From the NCBI RefSeq assembly GCF_027580225.2, contig NC_073358.2, forward strand, positions 45,904,001-45,968,000: a DNA stretch of 64,000 nucleotides, given 5' to 3'. The stretch comes from Misgurnus anguillicaudatus. Taxonomy: Eukaryota; Chordata; Actinopteri; Cypriniformes; Cobitidae. The position numbers and the translations under genes were made by a program. Shown here in pieces: positions 34,376 through 45,475 of this stretch. Below the pieces are notes generated by a model. It saw nothing but the letters and a program-made list of their open reading frames with translations, did not search any database and had not been told where the DNA came from. Each line of letters starts with the position of its first letter. Position 1 is the first letter of the stretch.

Positions 34376-36308
34376 AAATTTAAGTAATTATTTGTCTTAT
34401 TCCCCATTCTGCATATTCAAACAGCAATTTTAAATCAGTGTCAGTGCTCCATGTTTGTTTTTGTCTGTTGGTTTTGTCTATGGCTTCGTGGTCACTAGAA
34501 ACTCTCCTAAAGATTCTTCCATTAAATATCAGGTTCGATACAACACAACAACATAACCAACCATGACTCCATTACGTCTCCTGAGCTATAAAACAGCTAT
34601 AAAATATTCCTCCTGGAGCCCGGAGGCGCCTTTTCCACTTCGTCTTCTTGCTCTTTTTAATCTACAGTCCTCCCTTTTTCATTTCTTCACTGTCTGAGTC
34701 TGTGATTCTTGCACTCATTCATTGCTTTATCAGTCAGCCTATCGCTTTAACTCAGCCAGTCATCTCCAGTGTGCCTTCGGTTTAATCCCAGATTGCTTTA
34801 ACTTACAGGAGCAGTCGCATCGCATGAGCTGTTAGGGCTCCTTTTATCCCTCTAATTTTCTCCCTTCATCACAAAACGAGTGCCGTGTCAAATTCGTGAC
34901 TCAAAGTCAATTTAATAATGTGATTAGCGCCTCACAATCCTCCTTAACTATCCCTCTTTCTCTCCCTCTTTTCTTTTCTCTCTTCTCTCCCGAAGGCAGA
35001 AAACTTCCTAATTTGCCGCTAATAAAGAAGATTTTTAATGAGCTTAGTCGCTCTTGTTTGCCCTTTTCTTCTCCGCTTTGATCTCGTGTGCCGCACGTCA
35101 TCTAATTTGCTGTTTAGTGGTGCCGTGCCTGTGTCAGCACCCTTTACTTCGGTTTGTCAGTGTGGCGATTTTGAGGGCTAGGCTTTATAAGCTTAATACA
35201 GTGAAGTTTTGATTGCACTGTACAGAAAGTTTACTTTCGTCTTTTTGTTGGCACTGTTGGTACAGGAGCCGTGTGTACCGCTAGGGCTGTAATAGGAAAG
35301 CAAAACACTCTCAGTTGGAGTTTTACCTCGGGCGACGTGCTGCTTTTTCCACTGTGCGAAAACTGTCCATCCATCATTAAATCCAGTAACCTCCACCCTT
35401 CAGCCCTAGTGTGGTCCTTCACACGCATTTGTGTGTGTGTCTGTATGTGTGTGTATCGTGAGTCTGCAGTCGGGGAAGTTGACAAAGTGGACAGCTGGCA
35501 CCATTTCCTCTCCTCAACCCTGATGAGAACTTAAAATAAGACGATACAGGAAACAATCCATCCCCTACAGACGGGGAGAGAGAGAGAGAGAGAAGGTTCC
35601 AGTCAATTTTTTATCATTTATTCCACTCACACGTTCTGACTCTGACTAAACATAGTATTTGAAGAAGAAAGAGATGAGCGGTGTGTTAGTGTGCATTTGG
35701 CAGGGCTATGAAGGATGAAAGTGCCTTTATTCTGGGGCAAGGGCAACTGATTCAGATGTAGATTAGATGCATATATCTATATTTCCAAGGTTTATCAGGT
35801 ATACCTGCTAACCTGCTCTTCTCCCCTTTCCCCTGAATGTCTCTCTCTCTCTCTTGCTCTCTCTCTCGCTCTTGTGGATGTAGATTTAGATATTATGCAC
35901 AGTAATGATGTCTGCACCAAGAGACTGCTGAATAATCCAAGGAGGTCTACGACTTCATTCGAGCAGTCTGTAAAGAAAGTCAGATATTTTTCAGATCCCA
36001 GTAAAATCTGATGTAGCCTGAAGTCTGATGTATTCTGAAAACCAAAAAAAAAACGCACAAACGTATGATTTAAAATGCATTCAGATTTGGTTTAAAATAG
36101 TAAGAGTTCAGATGCAAAAGTTGCATGTACCCCTAATGTGTTTAAGTTTACTTAAAGTTCACTTTGTTTATATAGCACGTTTACAACAGCCACAAAACTG
36201 ACCAAAGTGCTGTACCGTAAGCAAAAGTAAATTACATATAATAAAGACAAGGACTTATAAGAAGCAATATTAAAAGCACTAGTAGGTCAAAGAAAACAAA
36301 TATGAGAC
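34376..36308. other. Single-copy spacer, possible conserved non-coding DNA
   Basis: Balanced composition with AT-rich motifs embedded (TTTAATAATGTGATTAGCG, GCCGCTAATAAAGAAG) at 34880-35060. No repeat partner in the window. A short GA tract lies at 35577-35593 and CT tracts at 35835-35870. Frames of 61-87 codons on both strands lack motifs. Confidence 0.3.
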
Positions 36309-37080
36309 TTAAAGGTGCCAAATAATGCATTGAAATAATCTGTTAAATTGTTCTCTGATATCTACATAGAAGCTAAGTGGCTTTATTAACTCTTCCTCGC
36401 CAATGTTTTTTTTTTTTTTAAGTTGCCAGTACACAAAAGTTTAATGAATTCCAGAAAATATTCTTCATTAAATATATAAACATACAATATTTCAAATGAA
36501 AGAGCAGACCCTCTGCTTTCAAAAGAAAAAAATGTTTCATCCTACCCTCATTAGTTCCCTTTTTATCGCCTCTCAAATATAGGTTTCTGAAAAAACACCA
36601 TATTTTGAGCAAAAAGCTGAGATGATTGCATTTTTGCAAAGGACTTTTGATAGAGATTAGATGCAGAGCCATCTTTAAAACATACGCAGAGTTCTTTCAC
36701 TTGAGGCGTTACCTCACCTGGTGGATAATAGCGGTATTGCGGAAATTCTCGTTATTGGCAGGAAAGCGTTTATCTTAATTGACGAGATAACTCGTCAATG
36801 GGGGGGAAGAGTTAATTGAAAAAATTATCCAGAGATGGTTTTACATGTCCATTTAAAACCCTAAGATTTGTCTTTAGAATGAAATGGTCTGTTATTACCT
36901 TATTTGAAAGGGTCATGAATAATTTAATGTTGAGCTCTGCTCTAATTGGCTGTTTCTTAGAGTGGCTCATTTCAGTAGCTTTGTGTGTGTGCAAACAGAC
37001 CTTTAGTTTACGCCTGTATCGGATGAAGATACCGATTTTGAGAAATAATCAATTGTTTGGAGATTGCTAATGGACATTTC
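36309..37080 (+). repeat. Dispersed repeat G, copy 2, split by a TTAA MITE
   Basis: The two halves (36309-36386 and 36815-37080) join into the sequence seen in reverse at 19370-19690. Shared features are TTGTTCTCTGATATCTACAT, AAATTATCCAGAGATG and TTGAGCTCTGCTCTAATTGG. Confidence 0.75.
36390..36811 (-). mobile_element. TTAA-flanked MITE, copy 4
   Basis: A reverse-oriented 422-bp copy, with ends CTCTTCCTCGCC and GGGGGGAAGAG and TTAA on both sides (36386-36389 and 36812-36815). It is inserted in repeat G. An 84-codon minus frame (36418-36672) comes from the element. Confidence 0.85.
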
Positions 37081-37133
37081 TTAATGGTACGTTTTTTTCA
37101 GCAAGGACCTGCAAACGTACAGTAACTGTACAG

Positions 37134-38041
37134 TTAAAGGAGCTCTAAGCAAATTCACGCGTTTTTAGACCATAAAATTTTTTTGTTACAAACAGCAAAC
37201 ATCTCCTCACTATCTGCTTGCTGCCTGTCCGCTGATCAAACTGTAAAAAAGTGATCTCTGTAGACAGCCCAGGCTCCGCAAACTGCAATACAAACAAAGT
37301 GGCCAAACCTACAAACAGAAACCATAACAAAGTGTTCCAGCCAATAAACGACAAGAAGGATTTGAGGGTTGGGCGCGTTCATGAAAGCACGGGAGGGAGG
37401 GGAAGCGGGAGGAGTTAAGGGCGATTTATAGTCGTGCGTAAGTTCTACGCCATAGCTACGGCGTAGGCTATCCGCAGCCTGTGCGTAGCTCTGCGTAGCC
37501 TGACGTGCACCTCGCAAAAATTTGAACAGCGCGTCAGTTCTATGCGGACCGCAAGCGATGTGATTGGTCCACCAGAACCCCTCCCGTCAGGTAAAAAAAC
37601 AGCGTCATAGGTATTTCCGTTTGCGACGGTGAAAATAAAGATGAGACAAGTTGAGGAGTGATTTTACTCAAACTGCAACAAAAGCCACTGTTTATTTACT
37701 TCCATCATTGCTGGTCTTCTCAAATCATACACAAGAAGTTCCTGTTTCTTCTTCGTTTGTGGGTTAACTTGCCAAGCTTCTTCTTCTCTGATGGTCCAGC
37801 TGCTACTGTGGTTACACGCGTGGATACTGCCTACCAGCATTTGTGCGTGTGTTTGCGCGTCGACGCGGAGGACGACGCAAAAGTATAAATGAAAACCTAC
37901 GCGGAACCTACGCCGTCGCGGCTACGCCGTAGGACCTATGCACAACTATAACGAGCCCTTTAGCTACGCTCCGTTTGTTTGAAAACAGTTCAAACATCAA
38001 CAAAAAGTGACGTCTCACAGATTCGCTTAGAGTGCCTTTAA
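37134..38041. mobile_element. Repeat with TTAAAGG...GCCTTTAA ends, interrupted
   Basis: The left end TTAAAGGAGCTCTAAGC and right end GCTTAGAGTGCCTTTAA are inverted. The left half includes a CCAGCCAATAAACGACAAG block. The Harbinger-like element at 37419-37958 is inserted near its right side. Confidence 0.65.
37419..37958. mobile_element. Harbinger-like MITE with TACGCCGTAGG arms
   Basis: The termini are GGGCGATTTATAGTCGTGCG and TGCACAACTATAACGAGCCC. Subterminal words CTACGGCGTAGG and CTACGCCGTAGG are inverted. Flanks are A/T-only (TTAA left, TTTA right), consistent with a 3-bp A/T target. A lone right end of a relative lies at 62975-63028. Confidence 0.6.
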
Positions 38042-38718
38042 TAGTAGAACTTCAGCCTAAACGCTAGCATTAACTAGCATATAGCACTAACTCATCAGTC
38101 ACAACTTTGTTTTTAGCATTGAAACAACATTGTACGTAATTTAATGTGGGGGTCTCCTATATGCTTAAGCCTGGTGTGTGGGATATGAAGAAGATTTTGG
38201 TCACCTGATCTTTGGCTTTGAGAGGGATGGTAAGGGTGCAACAATCCAGATAAATAGATGAGCACTTGATTGTGCAGAGACTTTAAAACAAACAAATGGT
38301 GATTTCCTTTTTAACATTTTGAATTCTGACTTTTATCGTTGCAGTGTTTGTAGTTGCACCTTTAGTGATTTTGCAACAGTTTACTATGGCTTGTACAAAT
38401 GCATGCACTTAGAGGGTTTTGCAGCGAAAGATTATCAGACTAAAGGGACAATTGTGAAAAAATGCATGTCAATTACTGACCATTAACTTTTTATTGTCAT
38501 TAAATTGAAATAACAGAAACAAAACAAATGCTTATTTACAAGAAAACATGTCAGACGCACTTAGGGGCAGATCACACAGAACGCATTTATGGCAGTGGCA
38601 GGTGTCTTTTTTGAATGGTTTTCTATGGGCAGTGAGCATTCTTTTATTGTCCAATCGAAAACGGGAAGAGACGGGGCTTCTGTTGTCGTGACTGAAGTTT
38701 TCATTTGCTTGGAACCAT

Positions 38719-38985
38719 AGGGGCGACAGTGGCTCAGTGGTTCATGTAAGTTGTCTACAAACCGGAAGGTTGGTGGTTCAATCCCCGGCTCCACCTGACC
38801 AAGTGTCGAGGTATCCATGAGCAAGATATCTAACCCCAGCTGCTCCCGACGAGCTGGATGGCGCCTTTCATGGCTGACACCGCAGGCGGTGTACGAATGG
38901 GTGAATGTGAGGCAAATTTGTAAAGCTCTTTGGATGGCCATTGGTCTATGAAAGCGCTATGTAAATGCAGTCCATTTACCATTAG
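38719..38985 (+). mobile_element. tRNA-derived SINE
   Basis: It begins GGGGCGACAGTGGCTCAGTGG, a typical A-box start, and has a B-box-like GGTTCAATCCC about 45 bp later. The body includes GAATGGGTGAATGTGAGGC and the 3' tail GAAAGCGCTATGTAAATGCA, a tail type shared with L2-like LINEs in fish. Short noncoding retroposon, with no clear direct repeats. Confidence 0.82.
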
Positions 38986-39114
38986 ACATTATACGTAGAC
39001 GCCTCATAGACTGACGATGCCTATTGGAGCTGACACCATCTTGGATGGGTCCCCAATGCACCCCCCTGCATTTATTTCTACTGAGGAAGGTGTCATTTTT
39101 GGGTGAACTATCCC

Positions 39115-39320
39115 TTTAAGGACCTATTATGTACCTTTCAAAGATACAATTTTGTACATTTAACATTTAACTGGTACACAATTTGTCCTTAAAGGTACAC
39201 ACAATATAATATTGTACCCCAAATGGTACAACATTTTGTACACAGTGTGTTGTCTACCCATAAAGGTACAAAAATAACCTTTTGGGCGTACCATCCCAGT
39301 GACAGAAAAAGTACAGTTTT
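39115..39320. repeat. Short repeat of GGTACA/TGTACC words
   Basis: A cluster of AAAGGTACA, TTTTGTAC and CCCAGTGACAG words, preceded by GAACTATCCCTTTAA, the end of a fish MITE type. Related fragments occur near 45590, 46960-47060, 57590 and 58330-58430. Boundaries are unclear. Confidence 0.5.
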
Positions 39321-39772
39321 GTAGCTTTTTTACTTTGTGTAGAAGAACTTATATCATCATGATATCATCAAACTTCAGTGTATTGTTTCCTTTATTCAGT
39401 GCACTAAAGACAAATACTTATTTTCTCTCTATATCTAAATACTCCAGGGCAGTTTTACTGTGTAGGTGGAAGCATGGCGCATTTACCAAGGTTAAAACCA
39501 AACCTACGTCCTTGCTCTCTGTTTCTGGATGGATGATCTGATCTCCATCAGTAGCGGCCGCTGAGAGCCCATGAGGCTGGGGTGCCGTACACTTATAGCC
39601 ATGGTTAGATCGCCGTCTGGCACAGCGGTACGAATTGTAACTTTAAACTAGATAGAAAAGTTTGTTGACAAACTTTATGTTGGCTTGCCAAAGCGTAGCC
39701 TGTACGTTTAAAAAGGTTTGACAGATGTATAGTTTAGTAGGCTATCTGGCTGTTAGTATGTTTAAGTATGAA

Positions 39773-41145
39773 GCTAGCCTGATTTAGCATGAAGCTAGCA
39801 TGATTAGCCTGAAGCTAGCATCAAGTTAGCATGATTAGCATGAAGATAGCATGATGCTAACATGAAATAGCATGAAGCTAACATGATGCTAACATGAATA
39901 AGCATGAAGCTAACATGATGCTAACATGAATTAGCATGAAGCTAGCATGATGCTAACATGAATTAGCATGAAGCTAGCATGATGCTAACATGAATGAACA
40001 TGAAGCTAGCATGATGCTAACATGAATTAGCATGAAGCTAACATGAATTAGCATGAAGCTAGCATGATGCTAACATGAATTAGCATGAAACTAGCATGAT
40101 GCTAACATGAATTAGCATGAAGCTAGCATGATGCTAATATGAATTAGCATGAAGCTAGCATGATGCTAACATGAATTAGCATGAAGCTAGCATGATGCTA
40201 ACATGAATTAGCATGAAGCTAGCATGATGCTAACATGAATTAGCATGAAGCTAGCATGATGCTAATATGAATTAGCATGAAGCTAGCATGATGCTAACAT
40301 GAATTAGCATGAAGCTAGCATGATGCTAACATGAATTAGCATGAAGTTAACATGAAGCTAGCATGATGCTAACATGAATTAGCATGAAGCTAGCATGATG
40401 CTAACATGAATTAGCATGATGCTAACATGAATTAGCATGAAGCTAGCATGATGCTAATATGAATTAACATGAAGTTAGCATGATGCTAATATGAATTAGC
40501 ATGAAGCTAGCATGATGCTAACATGAATTAGCATGAAGCTAGCATGTTGCTAGCATGAAGCTAACATGATGCTAACATGAATTAGCATGAAGCTAGCATG
40601 ATGTTAATATGAATTAGCATGAAGGTAGCATGATGCTAACATGAATTAGCATGAAGCTAGCATGATGCTAACATGAATTAGTATGAAGCTAGCATGATGC
40701 TAACATGAATTAACATGAAGCTAACGTGATGCTAACATGAAGCTAACATGATGTTAACATGAATTAGCATGAAGCTAGCATGATGCTAACATGAATTAGC
40801 ATGATGCTAACGTGAATTAACATGAAGCTAGCATGATGCTAACATGAATTAGCATGAAGTTAGCATGTTGCTAACATTAATTAGCATGAAGCTAACATGA
40901 TGCTAACATGAATTAGCATTAAACTAACATGATGCTAACATAAATTAGCATGAAGCTAGCATGATGCTAACATGAATTAACATGAAGTTAGCATGATGCT
41001 AACATGAATTTGCATGAAGCTAACATGATGCTAACATGAATAAGCATGAAGTTAGCAAGATTTATTATGAAATTAGCATGAAGCTAGCATGAAACTAGCA
41101 TGAAGCTAGTATGACTTAGCATGAAACTAGCATAAGGCTAACATG
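39773..41145. repeat. 32-bp minisatellite (GCTAGCATGATGCTAACATG type)
   Basis: About 40 copies of a 32-bp unit made of three 10-11 bp sub-units, CATGAATTAG, CATGAAGCTAG and CATGATGCTAA. Edge units are more diverged and the centre is most uniform, as expected for unequal exchange or replication slippage. Stops are frequent in all frames, so it is non-coding. Confidence 0.97.
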
Positions 41146-41154
41146 ACCAAAAGA

Positions 41155-41530
41155 CCCAACCCCCATGTCTCTATGATGTTCGGATCCAGAGATATAAGGC
41201 TTTGTTTATTATGTTGCTAGGGTGCTCATATTTGGTTGCTAGGGGCGTGGCTTAATACCTCAATAAGAATCCTTAGAGACTGATTGGATGCCTGAGTAAA
41301 ATGAGCCCACCCCCATGTCTCTGTGACACTGTGCTGCAAAGATATCCATCTGGGCATTTTATAATGGCAGTCTATAAGAGATGTTGCTAGGGTACCCAAA
41401 AATGGTTGCTAGGGGCGTGGCTTAACAGCTATAAGACAATCCAGAGAGACTGATTGGATGCCTGAGTAAAATGAGCCCACCCCCATGTCTCTACGACACT
41501 CTAAAGTGAAGATATTCCATCTGGGACGCT
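41155..41530. repeat. 170-bp tandem repeat, two units plus a partial
   Basis: Units begin GTTGCTAGGGT at 41213 and 41383. Both contain GGTTGCTAGGGGCGTGGCTT, GACTGATTGGATGCCTGAGT and CCCACCCCCATGTCTCT. A partial unit (CCCAACCCCCATGTCTC) precedes them. Confidence 0.9.
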
Positions 41531-41913
41531 TTTATTCCCTTATATGGGCACGTTCCTTGCCCCATTATAAGTCAATGGGGATATTTGGGTGCCTCTTACA
41601 CCCCAGGGGTGAGACTTACACCCCAATGTGATGTATGTTCTTACAGAGCCTGCCAGCCTCTTCAAATGTGGTAACCCACAAGTTTCTACAAATTTCTCGC
41701 TTGCAGCTATGACCCGTCAAAGTTTGTCGCAATGTTAAGTAAATGGAAAATTTGGGGTGTTTGAGCACCCCGTTTAGGAATTCGGTAGGTCCCATCAGTT
41801 AGAAAAGATATAGCATAAATCTACGTACCAGTCTTAAAAGTTTTGTAAAGTTTTGTGGGTGTAGCTTGAAAGCTCTAGGAGGAGTTACTGTTAGAAAAAG
41901 TGTGGACCAGAAG

Positions 41914-41941
41914 AATAATAATAATAATAATAATAATAATA
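41914..41941. repeat. (AAT)n microsatellite
   Basis: Nine AAT repeats shortly before the right end of the minisatellite-bearing element. Confidence 0.95.
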
Positions 41942-42727
41942 AGCTTAGATCGAAGAACAGTATGTTGGCTTTGTCAAGCCAACATAACAACTTTGTAACT
42001 TTTAACTTTTTCCACATAGCTGTGGTAGTCTCTCTCTCTTTCTCTCTCTCTTTTTTCCTCCATCATGAAATGCTCTCTCGACACAGAAACGCACACACAC
42101 TAAATAACAAGACTTCTTTCACTTTCTCTCTCTATCCAATCTAATATGAGCTGATGTATGTTAGTGTTAGCATGTCCTATGCGTCGATAATGTTTCTCAG
42201 TAATAGTGTATGTTACTGGTCTATATGATGATGATGATGACACTTCCCCTTTTATTGTCTTTCTGCTAAAAGGACAAACCTAACAAGTGACGTCAGTCGT
42301 CACTCTTCTCATGTTTTGGGTTACAAACAACCATCTCATTCAACACACGTTGTAACTTCCTGTCAGTTCTTCCTAAACTGAAAAAAAACGGGACTTTCCG
42401 GGCCTGCTTTATCAGTCCTGTTCATTCCTAACGCGTACTGATGTGGCTTATTGATCTGCCATCAATATTTCATGACACTGCAAGGATTTTTGGTCTGCAG
42501 AGCGCAAAGCGATTCGACCCTGAGCTTGAACCCGTTGAGCAGCACTGTAATGGATAAAAAGTCATGTATGTTTGCTAAATGCCGGCAAAATGTGTGTGTT
42601 TACTTTGTGTATTTGATGTGTTATAGCTATTGGTCATGTGAGACTGTGCCCGCAGTGCCTTTTAGCATAGGTAAGGATTGTTGTTAAGCACAGTAAGAAG
42701 TCGACCCTTATTAAAATGCACTGGTGG

Positions 42728-42903
42728 TACTATACACTAAAAAAATAACCCAGTGTTGGGTCAAAAAAGGACGAACCCAGGCACTGGATGAAATTAATCC
42801 TAGAAATGTTTATATTTGACTCAACAAGGGGTTAAAAGAACAGCATTTTGGGTCAAAACAACGCAGCATAGGTTAAATTACAACCCAACAGTTTGGGTAC
42901 CCA
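42728..42903. mobile_element. MITE with AACCCA/TGGGTT blocks, copy 4
   Basis: It starts TACACTAAAAAAATAACCCA and carries GTGTTGGGTCAAAAAAGGAC, TTTATATTTGACTCAACA, CATTTTGGGTCAAAACAACG and GGTTAAATTACAACCCAACA. It is the most complete copy at the left end. Confidence 0.7.
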
Positions 42904-43421
42904 ATTCTGTTCCTTTATAATAATGTTAACAGTAACCGTGTAGATTAATTCACATGCTGTGTATTTTATAAAGTATAATGTTGGGTGGTCGGTTACTTTA
43001 AAGCTTTCTAACCATTGTAAAATTACTCTCACGTACAGCACTCATGGCTATTTATTTCTTTTATAAAATGACTGCAACTACAATATGATAAATGACATCA
43101 ATGTTCCATTTGTAATTACATTTGCTAATAATAATCACCTCAACAAACAATTAGTTCCTTAATAAATATAGTTTGTTTGCCTGTAGGCTCTTTATGGTTG
43201 CCGAGGTGCAGTTTAGCTGATGTGTAGTCACAGGTGTGCACAAGAGCAGAACATAGACCGGGTCAATCGGGTCAGTGGCCCCGGGACCCTGACTGAGGGG
43301 TACTCCAGCTGAGTCCAGACACCTGAAAACATACCTCTGAATGTAATATTGATATTATAGATAGACAAACAGCACGGCAACGTGTCATTAAAAATGTTAT
43401 CCATTCCTGCCCCATCCTTTG

Positions 43422-43728
43422 AAGGGATAGTTCACTGAATAATGAAAAGTGTGGCATCATTTATTCAACCTCCTGTTGCTTCAAACCTGTATACATTTCT
43501 TTGTTCTGCTTCAACACAAATGAAGATATTTTGAAAAATAGTAAGGGGCACTATTCACTTCCATAGTATTATTTCTTCTTATTATGGAAGTCAATGGTGC
43601 ACCAGATCTGCTTGGTTACAAACTTTTTTCAAAATATATATTTTTTATTTAGTAGAACAAATGAATTTGGAACTTGAGGGTAAGTAAATTATGACAGAAT
43701 TAAAAATTTTGGTTGAACTATCCCTTTA
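43422..43728. mobile_element. MITE with AAGGGATAGTTCA ends
   Basis: The 307-bp element has inverted ends AAGGGATAGTTCACTGAA and TTGGTTGAACTATCCCTT. It includes the typical CATCATTTATTCAACC and CAAATGAAGATATTTTGAA blocks of a very common fish repeat. The foldback at 29628 shares only the outermost TTAAAGGGATAGTTC word. Confidence 0.8.
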
Positions 43729-43863
43729 ATAGGGCTGCAGGATAATGACAAAAAAATTAATTGTTTATTATTTACAGTACTTCATATCGTAATTGCGATT
43801 ATTATTAAGGATTAAAATACTTTACACTGAAGTTTAAAAAAATTTCTGTGACTCTACTGCATG

Positions 43864-44144
43864 TTAAAGCAACACTATGTAGTTTTTTTTACCTTTAAAT
43901 AATGTCTCTAAAATTATTTCAGTGATAGAACAACTTTTAACTGGACAAATTGTACTGTTGCTGCAACCTGAGCAGCCTCCTAGCTGCTACAAGCACACTC
44001 TGAACGTGAGGGTGGAGGGTAGAGCACACAGCCCCGCCCCTCCCCCTGCCTCCTGAAGAGTGTCTGATACCAGGCACTGTTGCGCTTTTCAACCACATGG
44101 GGGAGCTGTAAGTTTTACATGGAATCTACATAGTGTTGCTTTAA
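43864..44144. mobile_element. MITE with TTAAAGCAACACTATGTAG ends
   Basis: The 281-bp element has inverted ends TTAAAGCAACACTATGTAG and CTACATAGTGTTGCTTTAA (perfect). The interior is GC-richer, with CCCCGCCCCTCCCCCTGCC. Non-coding. Confidence 0.85.
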
Positions 44145-44211
44145 ATTCTAAACATCTAAAGCTAAAAAAAATATGTAAATAAACAAATAATTAATGTAGT
44201 TATGTTGTTTA

Positions 44212-45467
44212 CAATGGCGGCCGACTTCTTTTTTCGAGGGCACATGATGCGAAGTTCGTCACAACATGTATGTAGCCCATCATGTATGTGATTCATAATT
44301 TCAAAATATGTGTTTGGCATGTCGAGTGAACCTATGTGCACCACGTCTCTTGTCAAAATAAGTGCCTGCTGCAGATGCGTCTAAAGGGTTTATGCTGCGT
44401 TTACACCAGCCGCAGTAGAGGCGTGAAGCGCAAGTGATTTTAATGTTAAGTCAATGTGAAGACGTGTTCCTGCGCGTCTGAAGGTCTTACGGCGCGAATG
44501 AGGCGTTTGGCGCTGAAGACGCTGTTCTGCTTTCTTCTCGTGTCTAGTTCGCGCGAATTGAGTGCCTGGCGCGGTACACGTGAATGGTGCTTTTTGTGCA
44601 TTTTGTGTTTGACGTGAATTTGCGGCTGACGGCCGAGTTGAAAAAATTTGAACTTTGGCAGAATTTCGCGCCGCGTTAACCAATCAGGAGCCTGCTTGCT
44701 GCTGTGGCGGCAGCCCCGCCCGGAGTCACTTATTCAGCATGAACCCTTGATATTGTCTGTGAGCAGTCACCCGGAGCTATACGACACAAGTTCTTATTTC
44801 TATAGAGACCGGAATAAAAAGGACCTCGCTTGGAAGAGTGTCAATGAGGACATCGGGCAACCTGGTATTTTGTAATACACATTTCACTTTTGAGTCACGT
44901 GACGTTTATCAACCCGTGCTGTTTATTTTCCCCCTATAGTAAGGTTACCATATACAAACCGGTAACTCTCTCGATAAATGCACAATCAACATCATCTTGC
45001 AAACAGACAACCGCATAGCACTTGCCCCTCCCACAAGAAGCGGATTTTGCCTCAGACGCGCATCAAATGCTTGCTTTTTCCGCGCGTCTACTTCGCACTA
45101 GACGCGCAAATGCATTCAAAATGTTCAAGCGGCAAACTAGGCGCGGTATTTTGACGCCTCAAATGCGGTTGGTGTAAACGTAGCATAATGATAAAAGAGA
45201 CGCTCGCGTCTGCCAGATACTCGCATAATCTCATGCGTAATCAGAGTTTAGTGTTAAGGGAGTGTCTTGCATGTATTTTGTGAATGTGAGCGTCTCTTTT
45301 ATCATAAACGGTTTTGACGCTTGTGCAGCAGGCACTTATTTAGACAAAACACGTGATGCACATGGTTTACATGACGCAACAAACACACATTTTGAAAACA
45401 CGAGCAACACACATAACACATATTTTAAATTTGCGCCCCTCAAAAGACCAGTCACAAGCCGCCACTA
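44212..45467 (+). mobile_element. CAGTGGCGG hAT MITE, copy with Harbinger-like insertion
   Basis: The ends CAATGGCGGCCGAC and AAGCCGCCACTA are each one base from the canonical form at 56818. Flanks GTTGTTTA and GTTGTTTG match at 7 of 8. The element is split at GGGTTTA/TGATAAAAG by the insertion at 44398-45185. Apart from that it is colinear with the intact copy. Confidence 0.82.
44398..45185. mobile_element. Harbinger-like MITE inserted in hAT MITE
   Basis: The ends TGCTGCGTTTACACCAGCCG and GCGGTTGGTGTAAACGTAGCA are inverted. Flanks TTA and TAA fit a 3-bp TWA target. Internal blocks are shared with 16214-16920, including CCAATCAGGAGCCTGCTTGC and GGAAGAGTGTCA.TGAGGACA. This copy is about 80 bp longer and has extra GCGCGAATG segments. 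Confidence 0.78.
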
Positions 45468-45475
45468 GTTGTTTG

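Larger units (their letters stand above)
39675..41987. mobile_element. TIR-ended element carrying a minisatellite
   Basis: The left end TTATGTTGGCTTGCCAAAGC and right end GCTTTGTCAAGCCAACATAA are inverted with one mismatch. The right end is also a small hairpin (TATGTTGGCTT/AAGCCAACATA). Within the 2.3 kb are a 1.37 kb array of 32-bp units, then two 170-bp tandem units, then a non-repetitive 3' part ending in an AAT microsatellite. Similar but imperfect flanks (CAAACTTT, ACAACTTT) may be the target duplication. No transposase is visible. Confidence 0.65.

Noticed and set aside
32147..34387. 746-codon open frame (Ser/Ile/His/Pro repeats)
   Set aside because: It is translation of the ATCC satellite, which lacks stops in more than one frame. 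Overlapping frames of 150, 96, 140 and 120 codons are equally artefactual.
38561..38941. 126-codon minus-strand frame
   Set aside because: It is the antisense of the SINE body and its flank.
39773..41145. CRISPR-like or other spaced repeat array
   Set aside because: Units are directly contiguous with no unique spacers, and the genomic context is vertebrate. It is a minisatellite.
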